Shown here: positions 17,991 to 26,997 of the stretch, piece by piece
Numbering within the stretch: position 1 is the stretch's first letter
Layout: every line of letters starts with the position of its first letter
Assembly: GCA_002428445.1 (NCBI GenBank)
Contig: DIWJ01000043.1
Location: forward strand, 64,563 to 128,562
Origin: Syntrophaceae bacterium UBA6109
GTDB taxonomy: Bacteria > Desulfobacterota > Syntrophia > Syntrophales > UBA6109
DNA: 64,000 bases
Direction: 5' to 3'
The notes under the pieces: generated by a model
The model's database searches: none
Told to the model about the DNA's origin: nothing
Seen by the model: the letters and a program-made list of their open reading frames with translations, nothing else
Translations under genes and position numbers: made by a program

Positions 17991-18668
17991 ATGAGTTCAA
18001 TCGACCTGCTCAAGCAGATTCCCCTCTTTGAGGCGCTCCAACCGGCGGACCGCAACCAGCTTGCTTCGCTCCTGAGGCTGCGCCTCATTGTGAAGGGCAA
18101 CACCCTTTTTCGCAAAGGGGATGAAGGCACGGCGCTCTACATCATCCTGCAGGGATCCATCAAGATTTCCATTTCCGGCAAGGCGGGAGAGGAAGTGGCG
18201 CTGGCGATCCTTGGCCGGGGCGATTTCTTCGGGGAGATGGCCCTGCTCGACGGCATGCCGCGGTCGGCCGACGCCGTGGCCCTGGAAGACAGCCATCTTT
18301 ATGTACTCAATCGCAAAGACTTTCTTTCCTTTCTGATTCAGAACGAAGCCTCAGTCCAGGCGATCCTGTTCGCCCTTTCTGTTCGTCTCCGGCGTACGGA
18401 CGACCTTCTCCAGGAAATCTGTTTCCTGAATTTATCCGTACGTCTTGCCAGACGTCTGCTGGACCTTGCCAAGAGAGGCGAACCCGGCGACGGCTCCCAG
18501 CCTTATGAAGTCCGTCTTTCCCACAAGGAACTCTCGGGTCTGTTCGGCGTGACGCGGGAAAGCATCAGCAAGGAATTGCGGGTCCTGCGGAGCCGGGGCA
18601 TCGTCAGCACGATGCGCAACCGGATTCTCATCCACGACATCGATGCCCTGAAGCAACGCAGCCGTTGA
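17991..18668 (+). CDS. Crp/Fnr-family transcription regulator
   Basis: DNA-binding regulator of 225 residues. The N-terminal cyclic-nucleotide-binding-type beta-barrel contains GDFFGEMALLDGMPRSADA, which resembles a phosphate-binding cassette with its Arg-Ser pair. A dimerisation helix and a C-terminal winged helix follow, with recognition-helix sequence LFGVTRESISKELRVL. No cluster of N-terminal cysteines is visible, so an FNR-type iron-sulphur sensor is unlikely. It is transcribed divergently from the minor pilin operon, so it may control that operon; this is inferred from position only. The effector is unknown. Confidence 0.88.
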   Translation: MSSIDLLKQIPLFEALQPADRNQLASLLRLRLIVKGNTLFRKGDEGTALYIILQGSIKISISGKAGEEVALAILGRGDFFGEMALLDGMPRSADAVALEDSHLYVLNRKDFLSFLIQNEASVQAILFALSVRLRRTDDLLQEICFLNLSVRLARRLLDLAKRGEPGDGSQPYEVRLSHKELSGLFGVTRESISKELRVLRSRGIVSTMRNRILIHDIDALKQRSR

Positions 18669-18707
18669 GACCTTACCGGCATTCCCCCATACGGGCCGCG
18701 TCTTATC

Positions 18708-20090
18708 TTACCGGCAGACTCCGAGAAGGAAGCGCTCCAGGGAAAGCTGCGGATCGACTGCCGTGGACTTGAAGGCAACGTCCAGCCGCAGCAGCTCTTC
18801 CAGAAACCCCACCAGGTCATCCGTCGAAAAAGACCGGCAGCGTTTCAGGGCCTGAAAAACGACAAAGGGATGCGAATCGGCCAGCGATCCGCTCTTCTTC
18901 CCCGCCGGGGAAGAAAAACGATCGCGAAAAAGCGGGTAGGCCTTCCTTACAAAGGCGGGATACTCCATACCGGCGTCAAAATCCGACGAAAATCCCCCTT
19001 CGCCGAGAAAGACCCGCGCATGGAGCAGATGCCGGATCTCCCTCGTCATCAGACTCAGGATCATCAGATGATGCACCCCCTGTCGCAGAAGTTCTCCGAG
19101 CAAAGACAGGCAGCGCACCGCGTCCTTTCTTGACAGGGCCTCGGTCAGATCGAAGACCGACTCTTCCCGCGTCTTGCCGATCAGGGACTCCACATCGGCC
19201 GGCTCGATGACGGACCGGTCGCCTGCATAGTCAATCAATTGGCGGAGTGCGGTGATCGATGTTCTCAGGTCGAAGCCCGTTTTCCGCCCAAGAACTTCCC
19301 AGGCCGGCGGGGAAAGCTGCTTGCCGGCCGCCTGCAGAAGCTGCCGGGCCTCGTCCCGGAGCTGACCTTTCTGCACTCCCTCCTTCTTCACACGGGGGAA
19401 ATGGAGGACCACGCCGCATTCGGCAATCGCCTTGAAGAGTCTCTTGCGCCGGTCCGCGGAGGAGGCCGTCAGAATGAGGTGGTTCTGTTCCGGCAGTCCC
19501 CCAAGCAGAAGCTGGAGAAGCCTTTCGTCATTTTCCGCCGGCGGCGCCGATTCGCCGGGAAGTCCTTCGCAGGCCGCCAGCACCTTGGGCAGCCACGTTC
19601 GCAGCGCGGCGGCGGCTTCTTCGCCCAGGACCTCGCGCCATCTTTCCTCGGGAATCCGTCGCCCGCCTCCGCCCGCCAGATCCTCGGAAGACCACCCGGC
19701 AAGCCGTATCAGCCGAAGGAATTCCCTGGCTGCCCGGGAAGGATCCTGGTCGGCCAGGTCACGGATCTTGTGGATGCGGTCGGACGAGGTGTCCGCGGAA
19801 GACAGGAGGCGTGTATCCCGGACAAGAAGGACCTTGCGTCCGGGAAACAGCGAAGGCATGAGCAGGGATTCACAGATCCGATCGACGTCCTCGTCCTCTC
19901 CTTCCGTCACGAAGAGCTGGAAGTCGCGATCCGGAGACGGCAGGAGACCGTCGAGAATCTTGTCGACGGCGCTCTTCAGACGATATTCTTCCTCTCCGTA
20001 CAGGAGATAGCAGGAAGGCGCATTCCCCTTCTGAAGATCGTCCAGGACCTGCTCCAGGCTCATTTCTATAGGGGATGATCGGCGTTCCAA
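18708..20090 (-). CDS. holA: DNA polymerase III delta subunit with an internal insertion
   Basis: Clamp-loader subunit that opens the beta sliding clamp. The 460-residue product is about 120 longer than usual. YLLYGEEEYRLK (28-39) and the C-terminal domain (SVFDLTEALSRKD, REIRHLLHAR) are typical. The extra length comes from about residues 97-187, between VLLVRDTRLL and HLILTASSADRRKRL; this segment is Arg/Glu/Ala-rich and includes GGGGRR. The start is uncertain: a TTG at 20090 has GGGAG 8 nt upstream, and an ATG at 20063 (MSLEQVL) has no clear site. The stop is convergent with the Crp/Fnr gene. Confidence 0.88.
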   Translation of the reverse strand: MERRSSPIEMSLEQVLDDLQKGNAPSCYLLYGEEEYRLKSAVDKILDGLLPSPDRDFQLFVTEGEDEDVDRICESLLMPSLFPGRKVLLVRDTRLLSSADTSSDRIHKIRDLADQDPSRAAREFLRLIRLAGWSSEDLAGGGGRRIPEERWREVLGEEAAAALRTWLPKVLAACEGLPGESAPPAENDERLLQLLLGGLPEQNHLILTASSADRRKRLFKAIAECGVVLHFPRVKKEGVQKGQLRDEARQLLQAAGKQLSPPAWEVLGRKTGFDLRTSITALRQLIDYAGDRSVIEPADVESLIGKTREESVFDLTEALSRKDAVRCLSLLGELLRQGVHHLMILSLMTREIRHLLHARVFLGEGGFSSDFDAGMEYPAFVRKAYPLFRDRFSSPAGKKSGSLADSHPFVVFQALKRCRSFSTDDLVGFLEELLRLDVAFKSTAVDPQLSLERFLLGVCR

Positions 20091-20175
20091 CGGTCAGGCT
20101 CCCACCGTGTCTCGGATCGAGGTGAGGCTGCGGAAAAAGAATCCGGCAGGGGATCGGGAGACGTTCAACATTCCC

Positions 20176-20838
20176 TCAGACAATCACAAATTTCTGGATA
20201 TGTCGCACCGCGTCTTCCGGTTCGTCGACGATATGGAGAAAATCGAGATCCTCCTCGCTGATCATCGACTGGGAAAGCATGGAGCTCTTCAGCCAATCGA
20301 GCAATCCCTTCCAGTAGTCGCTTCCCATGAGGATGACGGGGAAGGGTTTGATGCGCTTCGTCTGGATCAGGGTCAGGGCCTCGAAACACTCGTCCATGGT
20401 GCCGAAGCCGCCGGGGAGAATCACGTACGCCATCGCATACTTGACGAACATGACCTTGCGGATGAAAAAATATTTGAAGTCCAGGCTGATGTTTGCGTAA
20501 GGGTTCGGCTTCTGTTCATAGGGCAGGCGGATGTTGAGGCCGACGGACTTGCCGCCCCCTTCGGCGGCGCCGCGGTTGGCGGCTTCCATGATCCCCGGAC
20601 CCCCGCCCGTAATCACGCTGAACCCCTTGCGCGCGAGTTGATGGGCGAGCAGCCGGGCCTTTTCATACCAGAGATCCCCGGGCTTGACCCGCGCCGATCC
20701 GAAAATCGTCACCGCCTCATGCAGCTCGGAGAGGGTTTCGATGGCATCCACGAACTCCGCCATGATCCGGAAGATCCGCCAGGATTCCTCAACGGATATG
20801 GCATCCACGAGGTATTGCTTCTCGTCGCTCATCTCCAT
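20176..20838 (-). CDS. LOG-family protein (TIGR00730, cytokinin riboside 5'-monophosphate phosphoribohydrolase-like)
   Basis: Rossmann-fold protein of 220 residues. The two family signatures are present: GGGPGIMEAANRGAAEGGG and PGGFGTMDE. Members remove ribose 5-phosphate from purine nucleotides, and older annotations wrongly call them lysine decarboxylases. The ATG at 20838 has AAAGGG just upstream; the reading frame stays open further upstream but that extension looks non-coding. Its biological role in bacteria without cytokinin signalling is unclear. It lies downstream of rpsU on the same strand. Confidence 0.85.
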   Translation of the reverse strand: MEMSDEKQYLVDAISVEESWRIFRIMAEFVDAIETLSELHEAVTIFGSARVKPGDLWYEKARLLAHQLARKGFSVITGGGPGIMEAANRGAAEGGGKSVGLNIRLPYEQKPNPYANISLDFKYFFIRKVMFVKYAMAYVILPGGFGTMDECFEALTLIQTKRIKPFPVILMGSDYWKGLLDWLKSSMLSQSMISEEDLDFLHIVDEPEDAVRHIQKFVIV

Positions 20839-20876
20839 TTGCCCTTTCCTGCCGTCTGTCGGACGGATCGCAGGAA

Positions 20877-21002
20877 TCAGACCGGAAAAAGGCGCGTTTC
20901 CGGCGGACTCCCGCCTTCCAGGAGGTTTCCTCCCGCCATCAGCGTCTTTCCCCAATCAACTGCGTTCCCGATGATCGATGCTACCGTAGCTTCGGTGAGC
21001 AT
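20877..21002 (-). CDS. Possible small ORF (41 residues) between rpsU and the LOG gene
   Basis: A 41-codon frame beginning MLTEATVASIIGNAVDWG and ending at a TGA. The ATG at 21002 has a good ribosome-binding site (AGAGGAGCGGGAG). It lies in the 240-bp gap between rpsU and the LOG-family gene and ends 38 bp before the latter starts. No recognised family. It could be a real small protein, a translation-coupling leader, or chance; the Gly/Pro-rich second half argues for caution. Confidence 0.3.
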   Translation of the reverse strand: MLTEATVASIIGNAVDWGKTLMAGGNLLEGGSPPETRLFPV

Positions 21003-21078
21003 CTCCCGCTCCTCTTCCGATCATTGTCTCGCCATCCCCTGCGGCTCGGCCGCTTGAGAAAGCGCTTCTGGTCGGATT

Positions 21079-21270
21079 TCAGGCATGCCGTCGGCGCTGC
21101 ACTTTTGCGAATCTCCTGCGCGCCTCGATGGCCTTTCTCTTTCGCTTGACCGACGGTTTTTCATAGGCCCTGCGAAGCTTGAGTTCCTTGAAAAGGCCGC
21201 TCTTGGACAGCTTGTTTTTGAGGATCTTTAACGCCTTCTCCACATCATTATCGAATACCTTGACTTCCAA
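21079..21270 (-). CDS. rpsU: 30S ribosomal protein S21
   Basis: Small-subunit ribosomal protein of 63 residues, needed for efficient initiation. The sequence is fully typical: VKVFDNDVEKALKILKNKL, LRRAYEKPSVKRKRK and a basic C-terminus. The start appears to be TTG at 21270, with AAAGGGTGG upstream; no ATG is available in frame nearby. It lies 69 bp downstream of carB's start-side neighbour order on the minus strand, i.e. after the carB stop, and ahead of a LOG-family gene. Confidence 0.95.
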   Translation of the reverse strand: MEVKVFDNDVEKALKILKNKLSKSGLFKELKLRRAYEKPSVKRKRKAIEARRRFAKVQRRRHA

Positions 21271-21339
21271 TGCCAGACCACCCTTTCTATTTTGTCGTTA
21301 CAAAATCTGTTTTTTCTCCCCGCCTCCGCCGCGGACTCC

Positions 21340-24300
21340 TCAACGGCGCGAGGCGATGTCCTGATGATATTCCTGGATCGTCTTCACCGAACTGTCTTCT
21401 CTCCGGATCGTCTCGATGGCGTTCACGACTGCCTGGGCGCCCGAAATGGTCGTTACGAGCGGGATCGAATGCTGAACCGCCGTCGCGCGGATGTAGACCG
21501 TGTCCTCCCGCGGCTTTTTCCCGCTGGAGGTGTTGATGATCAGCACCACATCCCGATTCTTCATGAAATCGACGATGTTGGGCCGTCCCTCCGAGAGTTT
21601 CGGGAGGACCTGCACTGCGATGTCGTTGTGCTGCAGGGCGGCTCCCGTTCCCGCCGTAGCCAGGAGTGAAAATCCCATATGCTCGAGCTGCTTGGCCAAG
21701 AAGACGACCTGCCGCTTGTCCTTGTTGGTGACGCTGATAAACACCTTGCCCGCCTTCGGCAGATTCGTACCCGCGGCAATCTGAGACTTCGCGAAGGCCT
21801 TGCCGAAGGAAGTATCGATCCCCATGACTTCTCCCGTCGACTTCATCTCCGGTCCCAGGATGGCGTCCACACCCGGGAAGCGGGCGAAGGGAAAGACGGA
21901 TTCCTTCACCGCCACATGGGGAATCTCGACCTCTTCGGTGAAATGCAATTCCGCGAGCGTCTTGCCGGCCATGATCTTCGTCGCCAGGTTCGCCAGTGAA
22001 ACCCCCGTCGCCTTGCTCACGAATGGCACCGTCCGCGAGGCGCGCGGGTTCACCTCCAGGACGTACACGACGTCGTTGCGGATCGCATACTGAATGTTCA
22101 TCAGCCCCTTGACGCGAAGCTCCCGCGCGAGGGCATAGGTGTTGTCCTTGATCGACCGGATCAGCCGGTTGTCCAGCGTGTGGGGAGGAATCACGGAAGC
22201 GCTGTCGCCTGAATGGATCCCCGCTTCTTCGATATGCTCCATGATCCCGCCGATCACCGTTGTCTCTCCGTCGGAGACGGCGTCCACGTCGATTTCAATC
22301 GCGTCTTCGAGGAACTTGTCGATCAGAATCGGATGCTGGGGAGAGACCGTGATGGCCTTCTTCATGAAGTCCGCCAGCCCTCCTTCATCGTACACGATCT
22401 CCATCGCCCGGCCGCCCAGCACATAGGAGGGACGAACGATCACGGGATAACCGATCTTATCCGCCACCTTCTTCGCCTCGGCGAAGGATCGCGCGGTTCC
22501 GTTATCGGGTTGAATGAGGTTGAGTTTCTTCAGGAGCGCCTGAAATCGTTTCCGGTCTTCCGCCCGGTCGATGCTGTCCGGTGTCGTGCCCCAGATAGGA
22601 ACACCGGCCTTGGCCAGCGGAACCGCGAGATTGAGCGGCGTCTGCCCGCCGAACTGGACGATCACGCCGATCGGCTTCTCCAGTTCGACCACGTTCAGGA
22701 CATCCTCCCTCGTCAGCGGTTCGAAGTACAATTTATCCGACGTGTCGTAGTCGGTGCTGACGGTTTCGGGGTTGGAGTTCACCATGATGCTCTCGTAGCC
22801 CATCTCGCGCAGGGCCAGCGATGCGTGGACACAGCAGTAGTCGAACTCGATTCCCTGCCCGATGCGGTTGGGACCCCCTCCCAGAATAACGACCTTCGGC
22901 CGGTCCGTGCGGATGCTCTCTTCCACCGTCTCGTACGAGGAATAGTAATAGGGCTTCGCCGCCGGAAACTCGCCGGCGCAGGTATCCACAAGTTTGAACA
23001 CCGGCGTCATCCGCGCCTTGGCCCTCATCTTCTTTATTGTCTGCTCGTCCAGTCCGAGGATGTGCGCCAGTTGGACGTCGGAGAATCCGGATTTCTTCGC
23101 TTCGGCAACAAGTTCCATCGGGAAGGTCTTCTTCCAACCCCCGAACTGCCCCTTCCCGCCTTGAAAACGGAACGACCTCAGTTTCATTTCGAGATCGAAG
23201 ATCTCCTTCATGTTGAAAAGGAACCACCGGTCGATCTTCGTCAGCTGAAAAATCTCTTCGATCGTCATCCCGGCCTGGAAGGCATAGCGGACATAGAAAA
23301 ACCGCTCGGCATTCGGGATCAGGAGCTTCTCGCGGATCTTCTCCAGATTCTCCGAAGGATTCGTCAAGACATCCTTTCCGTCGGCGCCGAATCCGAAACG
23401 ACCCGTTTCCAGAGAGCGCAGCCCTTTCTGGAAGGCCTCCTTGAAATTCCGCCCGATGGACATCGCCTCGCCCACCGCCTTCATCGACGTGTTCAACGTC
23501 GGATCGGCCGTGGGAAATTTCTCGAAGGTGAACCGGGAGATCTTGAATACGCAATAGTCGATGGTTGGCTCGTAGAGAGCGGACGTCCTGCCGGTGATCT
23601 CGTTCCGAACTTCATCCAGCCGATAACCGACGGCCAGCTTCGTCGCCACGCGGGCAATCGGAAACCCCGTCGCCTTGGAAGCCAGGGCCGAGCTGCGGGA
23701 AAGCCTCGGATTGACTTCGATGATCACCACCCGGCCGTCGTCCGGATTGCCGGCGAACTGGATATTCACGCCGCCTCCGGTAACGTCGATCTTGCGGATG
23801 ATCTTGCGGCACAGGGCCGCGTAGTTTGCATATTCCTTCGCCGTCAGGGTCTGCGCGGGAGCAACGACGGCGCTGTCGCCGGTGTGGACGCCCATCGGAT
23901 CGACGTTCTCCATCGAGGTCACGATGATGACGTTGTCCGCGCTGTCGCGCAATACTTCAAATTCAATTTCCTTCCAGCCGAGAACGGACTGCTCCACAAG
24001 CACCTGGCCGACGGGACTGTATTCGATGGCCCTGCCGAGGTATTCGCGCAATTCCTCTTTGTTGTAGGCCGTGGATCCGCCCGTTCCTCCAAGGGTGTAG
24101 GCGGGACGCAGGATCAGGGGAAATCCGATTTTCAGCCCGATCTCCATGCCTTCGGCGATGCTGCGCGCAATGCCGCTGTCCGGAACGCCGACCCCGATCT
24201 CCAGCATGGCCTGCTTGAAGAGCTCGCGGTCCTCCGCCCGGGCGATCGCATCGGCGCGCGCACCGATCACCTCGACGCCGTATTTCTTGAAGACACCGGC

Positions 24301-24612
24301 CTTGTCCAGGAACACCGATATGTTGAGCGCGGTCTGGCCGCCCAGGGTCGGCAGGACGGCATCGGGACGCTCGCGTGCGATGATCCTCTCCACGATTTCA
24401 GGGGTGATGGGCTCGATATAGGTCCGGTCGGCCATGCCGGGATCGGTCATGATGGTCGCCGGATTGCTGTTCACCAGGACGACGGAGTAACCTTCTTCCC
24501 TGAGGGCCTTGCAGGCCTGAGAACCGGAGTAATCGAACTCGCAGGCCTGCCCGATCACGATCGGGCCGGATCCGATCAGCAGGATCTTCTTCAAGTCATT
24601 TCGTTTCGGCAT
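21340..24612 (-). CDS. carB: Carbamoyl-phosphate synthase large subunit
   Basis: Makes carbamoyl phosphate from bicarbonate, ammonia and two ATP for pyrimidine and arginine synthesis. The 1090-residue product has both ATP-grasp halves: the first ([50 protein letters not shown]) and the second ([52 protein letters not shown]), then the C-terminal methylglyoxal-synthase-like allosteric domain ([17 protein letters not shown]). No key motif is missing. carA lies 96 bp upstream in the same orientation but has a degenerate glutaminase site, so this subunit may depend on free ammonia. Confidence 0.97.
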   Translation of the reverse strand: MPKRNDLKKILLIGSGPIVIGQACEFDYSGSQACKALREEGYSVVLVNSNPATIMTDPGMADRTYIEPITPEIVERIIARERPDAVLPTLGGQTALNISVFLDKAGVFKKYGVEVIGARADAIARAEDRELFKQAMLEIGVGVPDSGIARSIAEGMEIGLKIGFPLILRPAYTLGGTGGSTAYNKEELREYLGRAIEYSPVGQVLVEQSVLGWKEIEFEVLRDSADNVIIVTSMENVDPMGVHTGDSAVVAPAQTLTAKEYANYAALCRKIIRKIDVTGGGVNIQFAGNPDDGRVVIIEVNPRLSRSSALASKATGFPIARVATKLAVGYRLDEVRNEITGRTSALYEPTIDYCVFKISRFTFEKFPTADPTLNTSMKAVGEAMSIGRNFKEAFQKGLRSLETGRFGFGADGKDVLTNPSENLEKIREKLLIPNAERFFYVRYAFQAGMTIEEIFQLTKIDRWFLFNMKEIFDLEMKLRSFRFQGGKGQFGGWKKTFPMELVAEAKKSGFSDVQLAHILGLDEQTIKKMRAKARMTPVFKLVDTCAGEFPAAKPYYYSSYETVEESIRTDRPKVVILGGGPNRIGQGIEFDYCCVHASLALREMGYESIMVNSNPETVSTDYDTSDKLYFEPLTREDVLNVVELEKPIGVIVQFGGQTPLNLAVPLAKAGVPIWGTTPDSIDRAEDRKRFQALLKKLNLIQPDNGTARSFAEAKKVADKIGYPVIVRPSYVLGGRAMEIVYDEGGLADFMKKAITVSPQHPILIDKFLEDAIEIDVDAVSDGETTVIGGIMEHIEEAGIHSGDSASVIPPHTLDNRLIRSIKDNTYALARELRVKGLMNIQYAIRNDVVYVLEVNPRASRTVPFVSKATGVSLANLATKIMAGKTLAELHFTEEVEIPHVAVKESVFPFARFPGVDAILGPEMKSTGEVMGIDTSFGKAFAKSQIAAGTNLPKAGKVFISVTNKDKRQVVFLAKQLEHMGFSLLATAGTGAALQHNDIAVQVLPKLSEGRPNIVDFMKNRDVVLIINTSSGKKPREDTVYIRATAVQHSIPLVTTISGAQAVVNAIETIRREDSSVKTIQEYHQDIASRR

Positions 24613-24708
24613 ATTTCCCTACAATCCCCTCTCCACCCGTTGCGGCGGCACCGGCATGGCCTTTTTCAGGACCGTTCCGCTACGCATCCGCTGGGCAACT
24701 CCCAAGTC

Positions 24709-25806
24709 TCATCGCCGAGAGCGCGCCCTCCGGTCCTTCACAATTTCAGCGAACCGGCGCAGATGATCATTCGGTCTTCCCTCGTCGTCCGCCGCCGGCG
24801 TAAACTGCACGCCGAAAACGGCTTCGTCTTCGGAGACAACTCCCTCGATGGAGTGATCCGTCAGATTTACGTACCAAGGCCGAAGGCCATTGCCTTTCAG
24901 AGCATCCGCGTCGACAACGAAACGGTGATTCTGGCAGGTGATGAGCGTGCGGCCGGATTGTTCGTCCCGGACCGGATAATTCGCGCCGTGATGGCCGGTC
25001 TTCATAGGCGCGACAGCGCCTCCAGCCGCCAGCGCCAGCAGCTGGCATCCGAGCGCCACACCGAAGATCGGGAGATTCCCCATGGCCTTGCGGAGTTCGG
25101 CGGCCGGTGCCGTCAGCTCGCGCGGATCCCCGGGGCCGTTGGACACGAACAAGCCGTCCGGTTTCATCGCTTCGATGTCTGACCAGGAGGTCTCCGGCCC
25201 GACGCCCGCAAGGTCGCAGCCGCACTGCCGCAATTGTCCGATCAGGCTCCTGCGGATCCCCAGGTCCAGGACCGCGACGCGGATACCTCCGTCTCCGGAG
25301 AACGCCCCGGCGAGCCGGTCCGGCTCCGCCGCTTCCCGGATCAACTCCGCCGCATGGGGAGGTCGGGATTGCTTCAGTTTCTTCAGCAGCTTCGCTGCAG
25401 AAACGCTTTCCGGCCCGACAATGCCCCTCATCTCCCCGAAATCCCGGAGGTGCAGGGCCAGTGTCCGCGTGTCAACGCCCTCCATGCCCACGATCTTCTG
25501 TTCCGCCATGAAATCTTCCAGAGAGCCCTTCGCCCTCCAGTTGCTGTACATCCGGCTTTTCTCCCGGATGATGAGCGCCGCCGCGTGCACACTTGCCGAT
25601 TCCTGATCATCCGGATTCACGCCATAGTTGCCGATATGGGGATAGGTCATGTTGACGATGCACCCCCGGTTGTCCGGGTCTGTCAGGAGTTCCTGATACC
25701 CGACGATGTTGGTATCGCTACGGACCCATCCGCAAACCTCCGCGTCGAAACCGAACGAATCGCCCGCAAAGGCCTTCCCGTCTTCCAGTACCAGCAGCAT
25801 CCTCAT
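24709..25806 (-). CDS. carA: Carbamoyl-phosphate synthase small subunit homologue with lost glutaminase triad
   Basis: Partner of CarB; normally hydrolyses glutamine and channels ammonia. The 365-residue protein has the CarA N-domain (VGYQELLTDPDNRG, NMTYPHIGNYGVN, GVDTRTLA) and a GATase1 fold (FVSNGPGDPRE, NHRFVVDADAL). The nucleophile elbow, normally GxCLGHQ, reads GVALGCQ: Ala251 replaces Cys and Cys254 replaces His. The HPE motif reads TPA, so Thr336 and Ala338 replace His and Glu. All three triad residues are therefore gone while the frame is intact. The ATG at 25806 follows GTGGAG. A structural or regulatory subunit of an ammonia-dependent synthase is the simplest reading; glutamine could also be hydrolysed elsewhere. 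Confidence 0.9.
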   Translation of the reverse strand: MRMLLVLEDGKAFAGDSFGFDAEVCGWVRSDTNIVGYQELLTDPDNRGCIVNMTYPHIGNYGVNPDDQESASVHAAALIIREKSRMYSNWRAKGSLEDFMAEQKIVGMEGVDTRTLALHLRDFGEMRGIVGPESVSAAKLLKKLKQSRPPHAAELIREAAEPDRLAGAFSGDGGIRVAVLDLGIRRSLIGQLRQCGCDLAGVGPETSWSDIEAMKPDGLFVSNGPGDPRELTAPAAELRKAMGNLPIFGVALGCQLLALAAGGAVAPMKTGHHGANYPVRDEQSGRTLITCQNHRFVVDADALKGNGLRPWYVNLTDHSIEGVVSEDEAVFGVQFTPAADDEGRPNDHLRRFAEIVKDRRARSRR

Positions 25807-25845
25807 GATCGTCTCCACCCGCAAGTAACGCCGTTCCCATGGCAT

Positions 25846-25900
25846 AAAAAAAGGGCAGCACGGCGCATGCCTCTCCAGAGGCACATGCCGTAGACTACCC
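25846..25900 (-). terminator. Terminator or attenuator between hisC and carA
   Basis: On the minus strand a long hairpin (outer GGG/CCC, ACGGC/GCCGT, a 3x3 internal loop, then TGCCTCT/AGAGGCA; 25853-25900) is followed by seven Ts (25852-25846). It starts 18 bp after the hisC stop codon and ends 40 bp before the carA ATG, which leaves little room for a carA promoter after the T-run. It may end the hisC operon or act as an attenuator in a carAB leader. Confidence 0.75.
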
Positions 25901-25917
25901 TTTGCATATTGAGGATT

Positions 25918-26997
25918 TTAGATCACGCTCCTTACTTCAGCGAGTACTCCTTTGATCGCCTCGATAAATCCCCTGTTTTCCTCAGCAGTTCCAACGGTCA
26001 CGCGCATGCAGTCCCGGATACCTGCGGGGCTGCCGAACGCCTTGACCAGCACCCCCCTGCTGAAGAGCCCCCTGTATATTCGATCTGCGTCAAAAAGGCA
26101 ACGAAAAAATATGAAATTGGCGTCGGTCGGATAGGGACGTACTCCTTCCAGACCCCCCAATTCCCGTTCCAGATCTGCCCGAAGGCGGAGGATCTCCCGC
26201 ACCTGCGCCTGGAGTTCCTTGTCGTGATCGAGGCAGAAACCGGCCGCCGCCTGCGAAAAGGCGTTCAGGTTGTAGGGAGACCGCACCTTGTTGAGCTCAT
26301 GTACCAGGGCGGGCGAGGCGATCAGGAAACCGATCCGCATCGCGGCAAAACCGGCCTTGGAGAGCGTTCGCAGGATGACGAGATTGGCATACCGCGAAAG
26401 CAGCGGAAGAAAAGTCCTGCCCGAGAAATGGAAATAGGCTTCATCAACAACCACGATTCCCGGCGAGGCGTCAAGAACCGCCTCGATCCGCTCGGACCGG
26501 AAGCAGTTCCCGGTCGGATTGTTCGGATAGCTGAGAAATGTCAGGGACGGCTGCCGTTCGGCAATCGCCTCCAGCAGGGGATCGAGATCCAGATCGAACT
26601 GGTCATCGAGCGGGATTTCCAGGAGGCCGTGTCCAAGATTCTGCGCCGCGATCCGGTACATCGCAAAAGTGGGAACGGGGAGCAGAACGCGCGTATCCGC
26701 ACCGCCCGTCGCCGTGCAGAGGATCTGGATCAGTTCGTCGGAACCGTTTCCGACCATGACCATGTCCTTCCCCACCCCGAAGAAATCGGCGTAGCGCCGG
26801 CAGACTTCCACGGAGCCCGCCTCGGGATATCGGTTCAGCAGGATGTCCCTGACCCGCCGCAGAAATTCCTCGTGGAGGTCTCCGGGAAGGGAAAACGGAT
26901 TTTCGTTGGCGTCGAGTTTGATCCGGCAAGACGCGCTTTCAACCGCATAGGCCTTCTGCGCCAGAACTTCCCTCCGGATCCATCTATTCCAGTCCAT
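25918..26997 (-). CDS. hisC: Histidinol-phosphate aminotransferase
   Basis: PLP-dependent conversion of imidazole-acetol phosphate plus glutamate to histidinol phosphate. 359 residues, class II aminotransferase fold: KLDANENPFSLP, GNGSDELI, YPNNPTG, VVDEAYFHF, and TLSKAGFAAMRIGF with the PLP Lys at 214. The ATG at 26997 overlaps the end of the octanoyltransferase gene by 14 bp, so the two are translationally linked. hisD occurs elsewhere in the window (48155), so the his genes are scattered in this genome. Confidence 0.95.
   Translation of the reverse strand: MDWNRWIRREVLAQKAYAVESASCRIKLDANENPFSLPGDLHEEFLRRVRDILLNRYPEAGSVEVCRRYADFFGVGKDMVMVGNGSDELIQILCTATGGADTRVLLPVPTFAMYRIAAQNLGHGLLEIPLDDQFDLDLDPLLEAIAERQPSLTFLSYPNNPTGNCFRSERIEAVLDASPGIVVVDEAYFHFSGRTFLPLLSRYANLVILRTLSKAGFAAMRIGFLIASPALVHELNKVRSPYNLNAFSQAAAGFCLDHDKELQAQVREILRLRADLERELGGLEGVRPYPTDANFIFFRCLFDADRIYRGLFSRGVLVKAFGSPAGIRDCMRVTVGTAEENRGFIEAIKGVLAEVRSVI

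Noticed and set aside
20176..20838. Lysine decarboxylase
   Set aside because: The PGGFGTMDE and GGGPGIMEAAN motifs define the LOG family; the decarboxylase label is a known historical misannotation.
24709..25806. carA as a pseudogene
   Set aside because: The reading frame, length and non-catalytic motifs are intact, so selection appears to have been retained; a degenerate active site alone does not make it a pseudogene.
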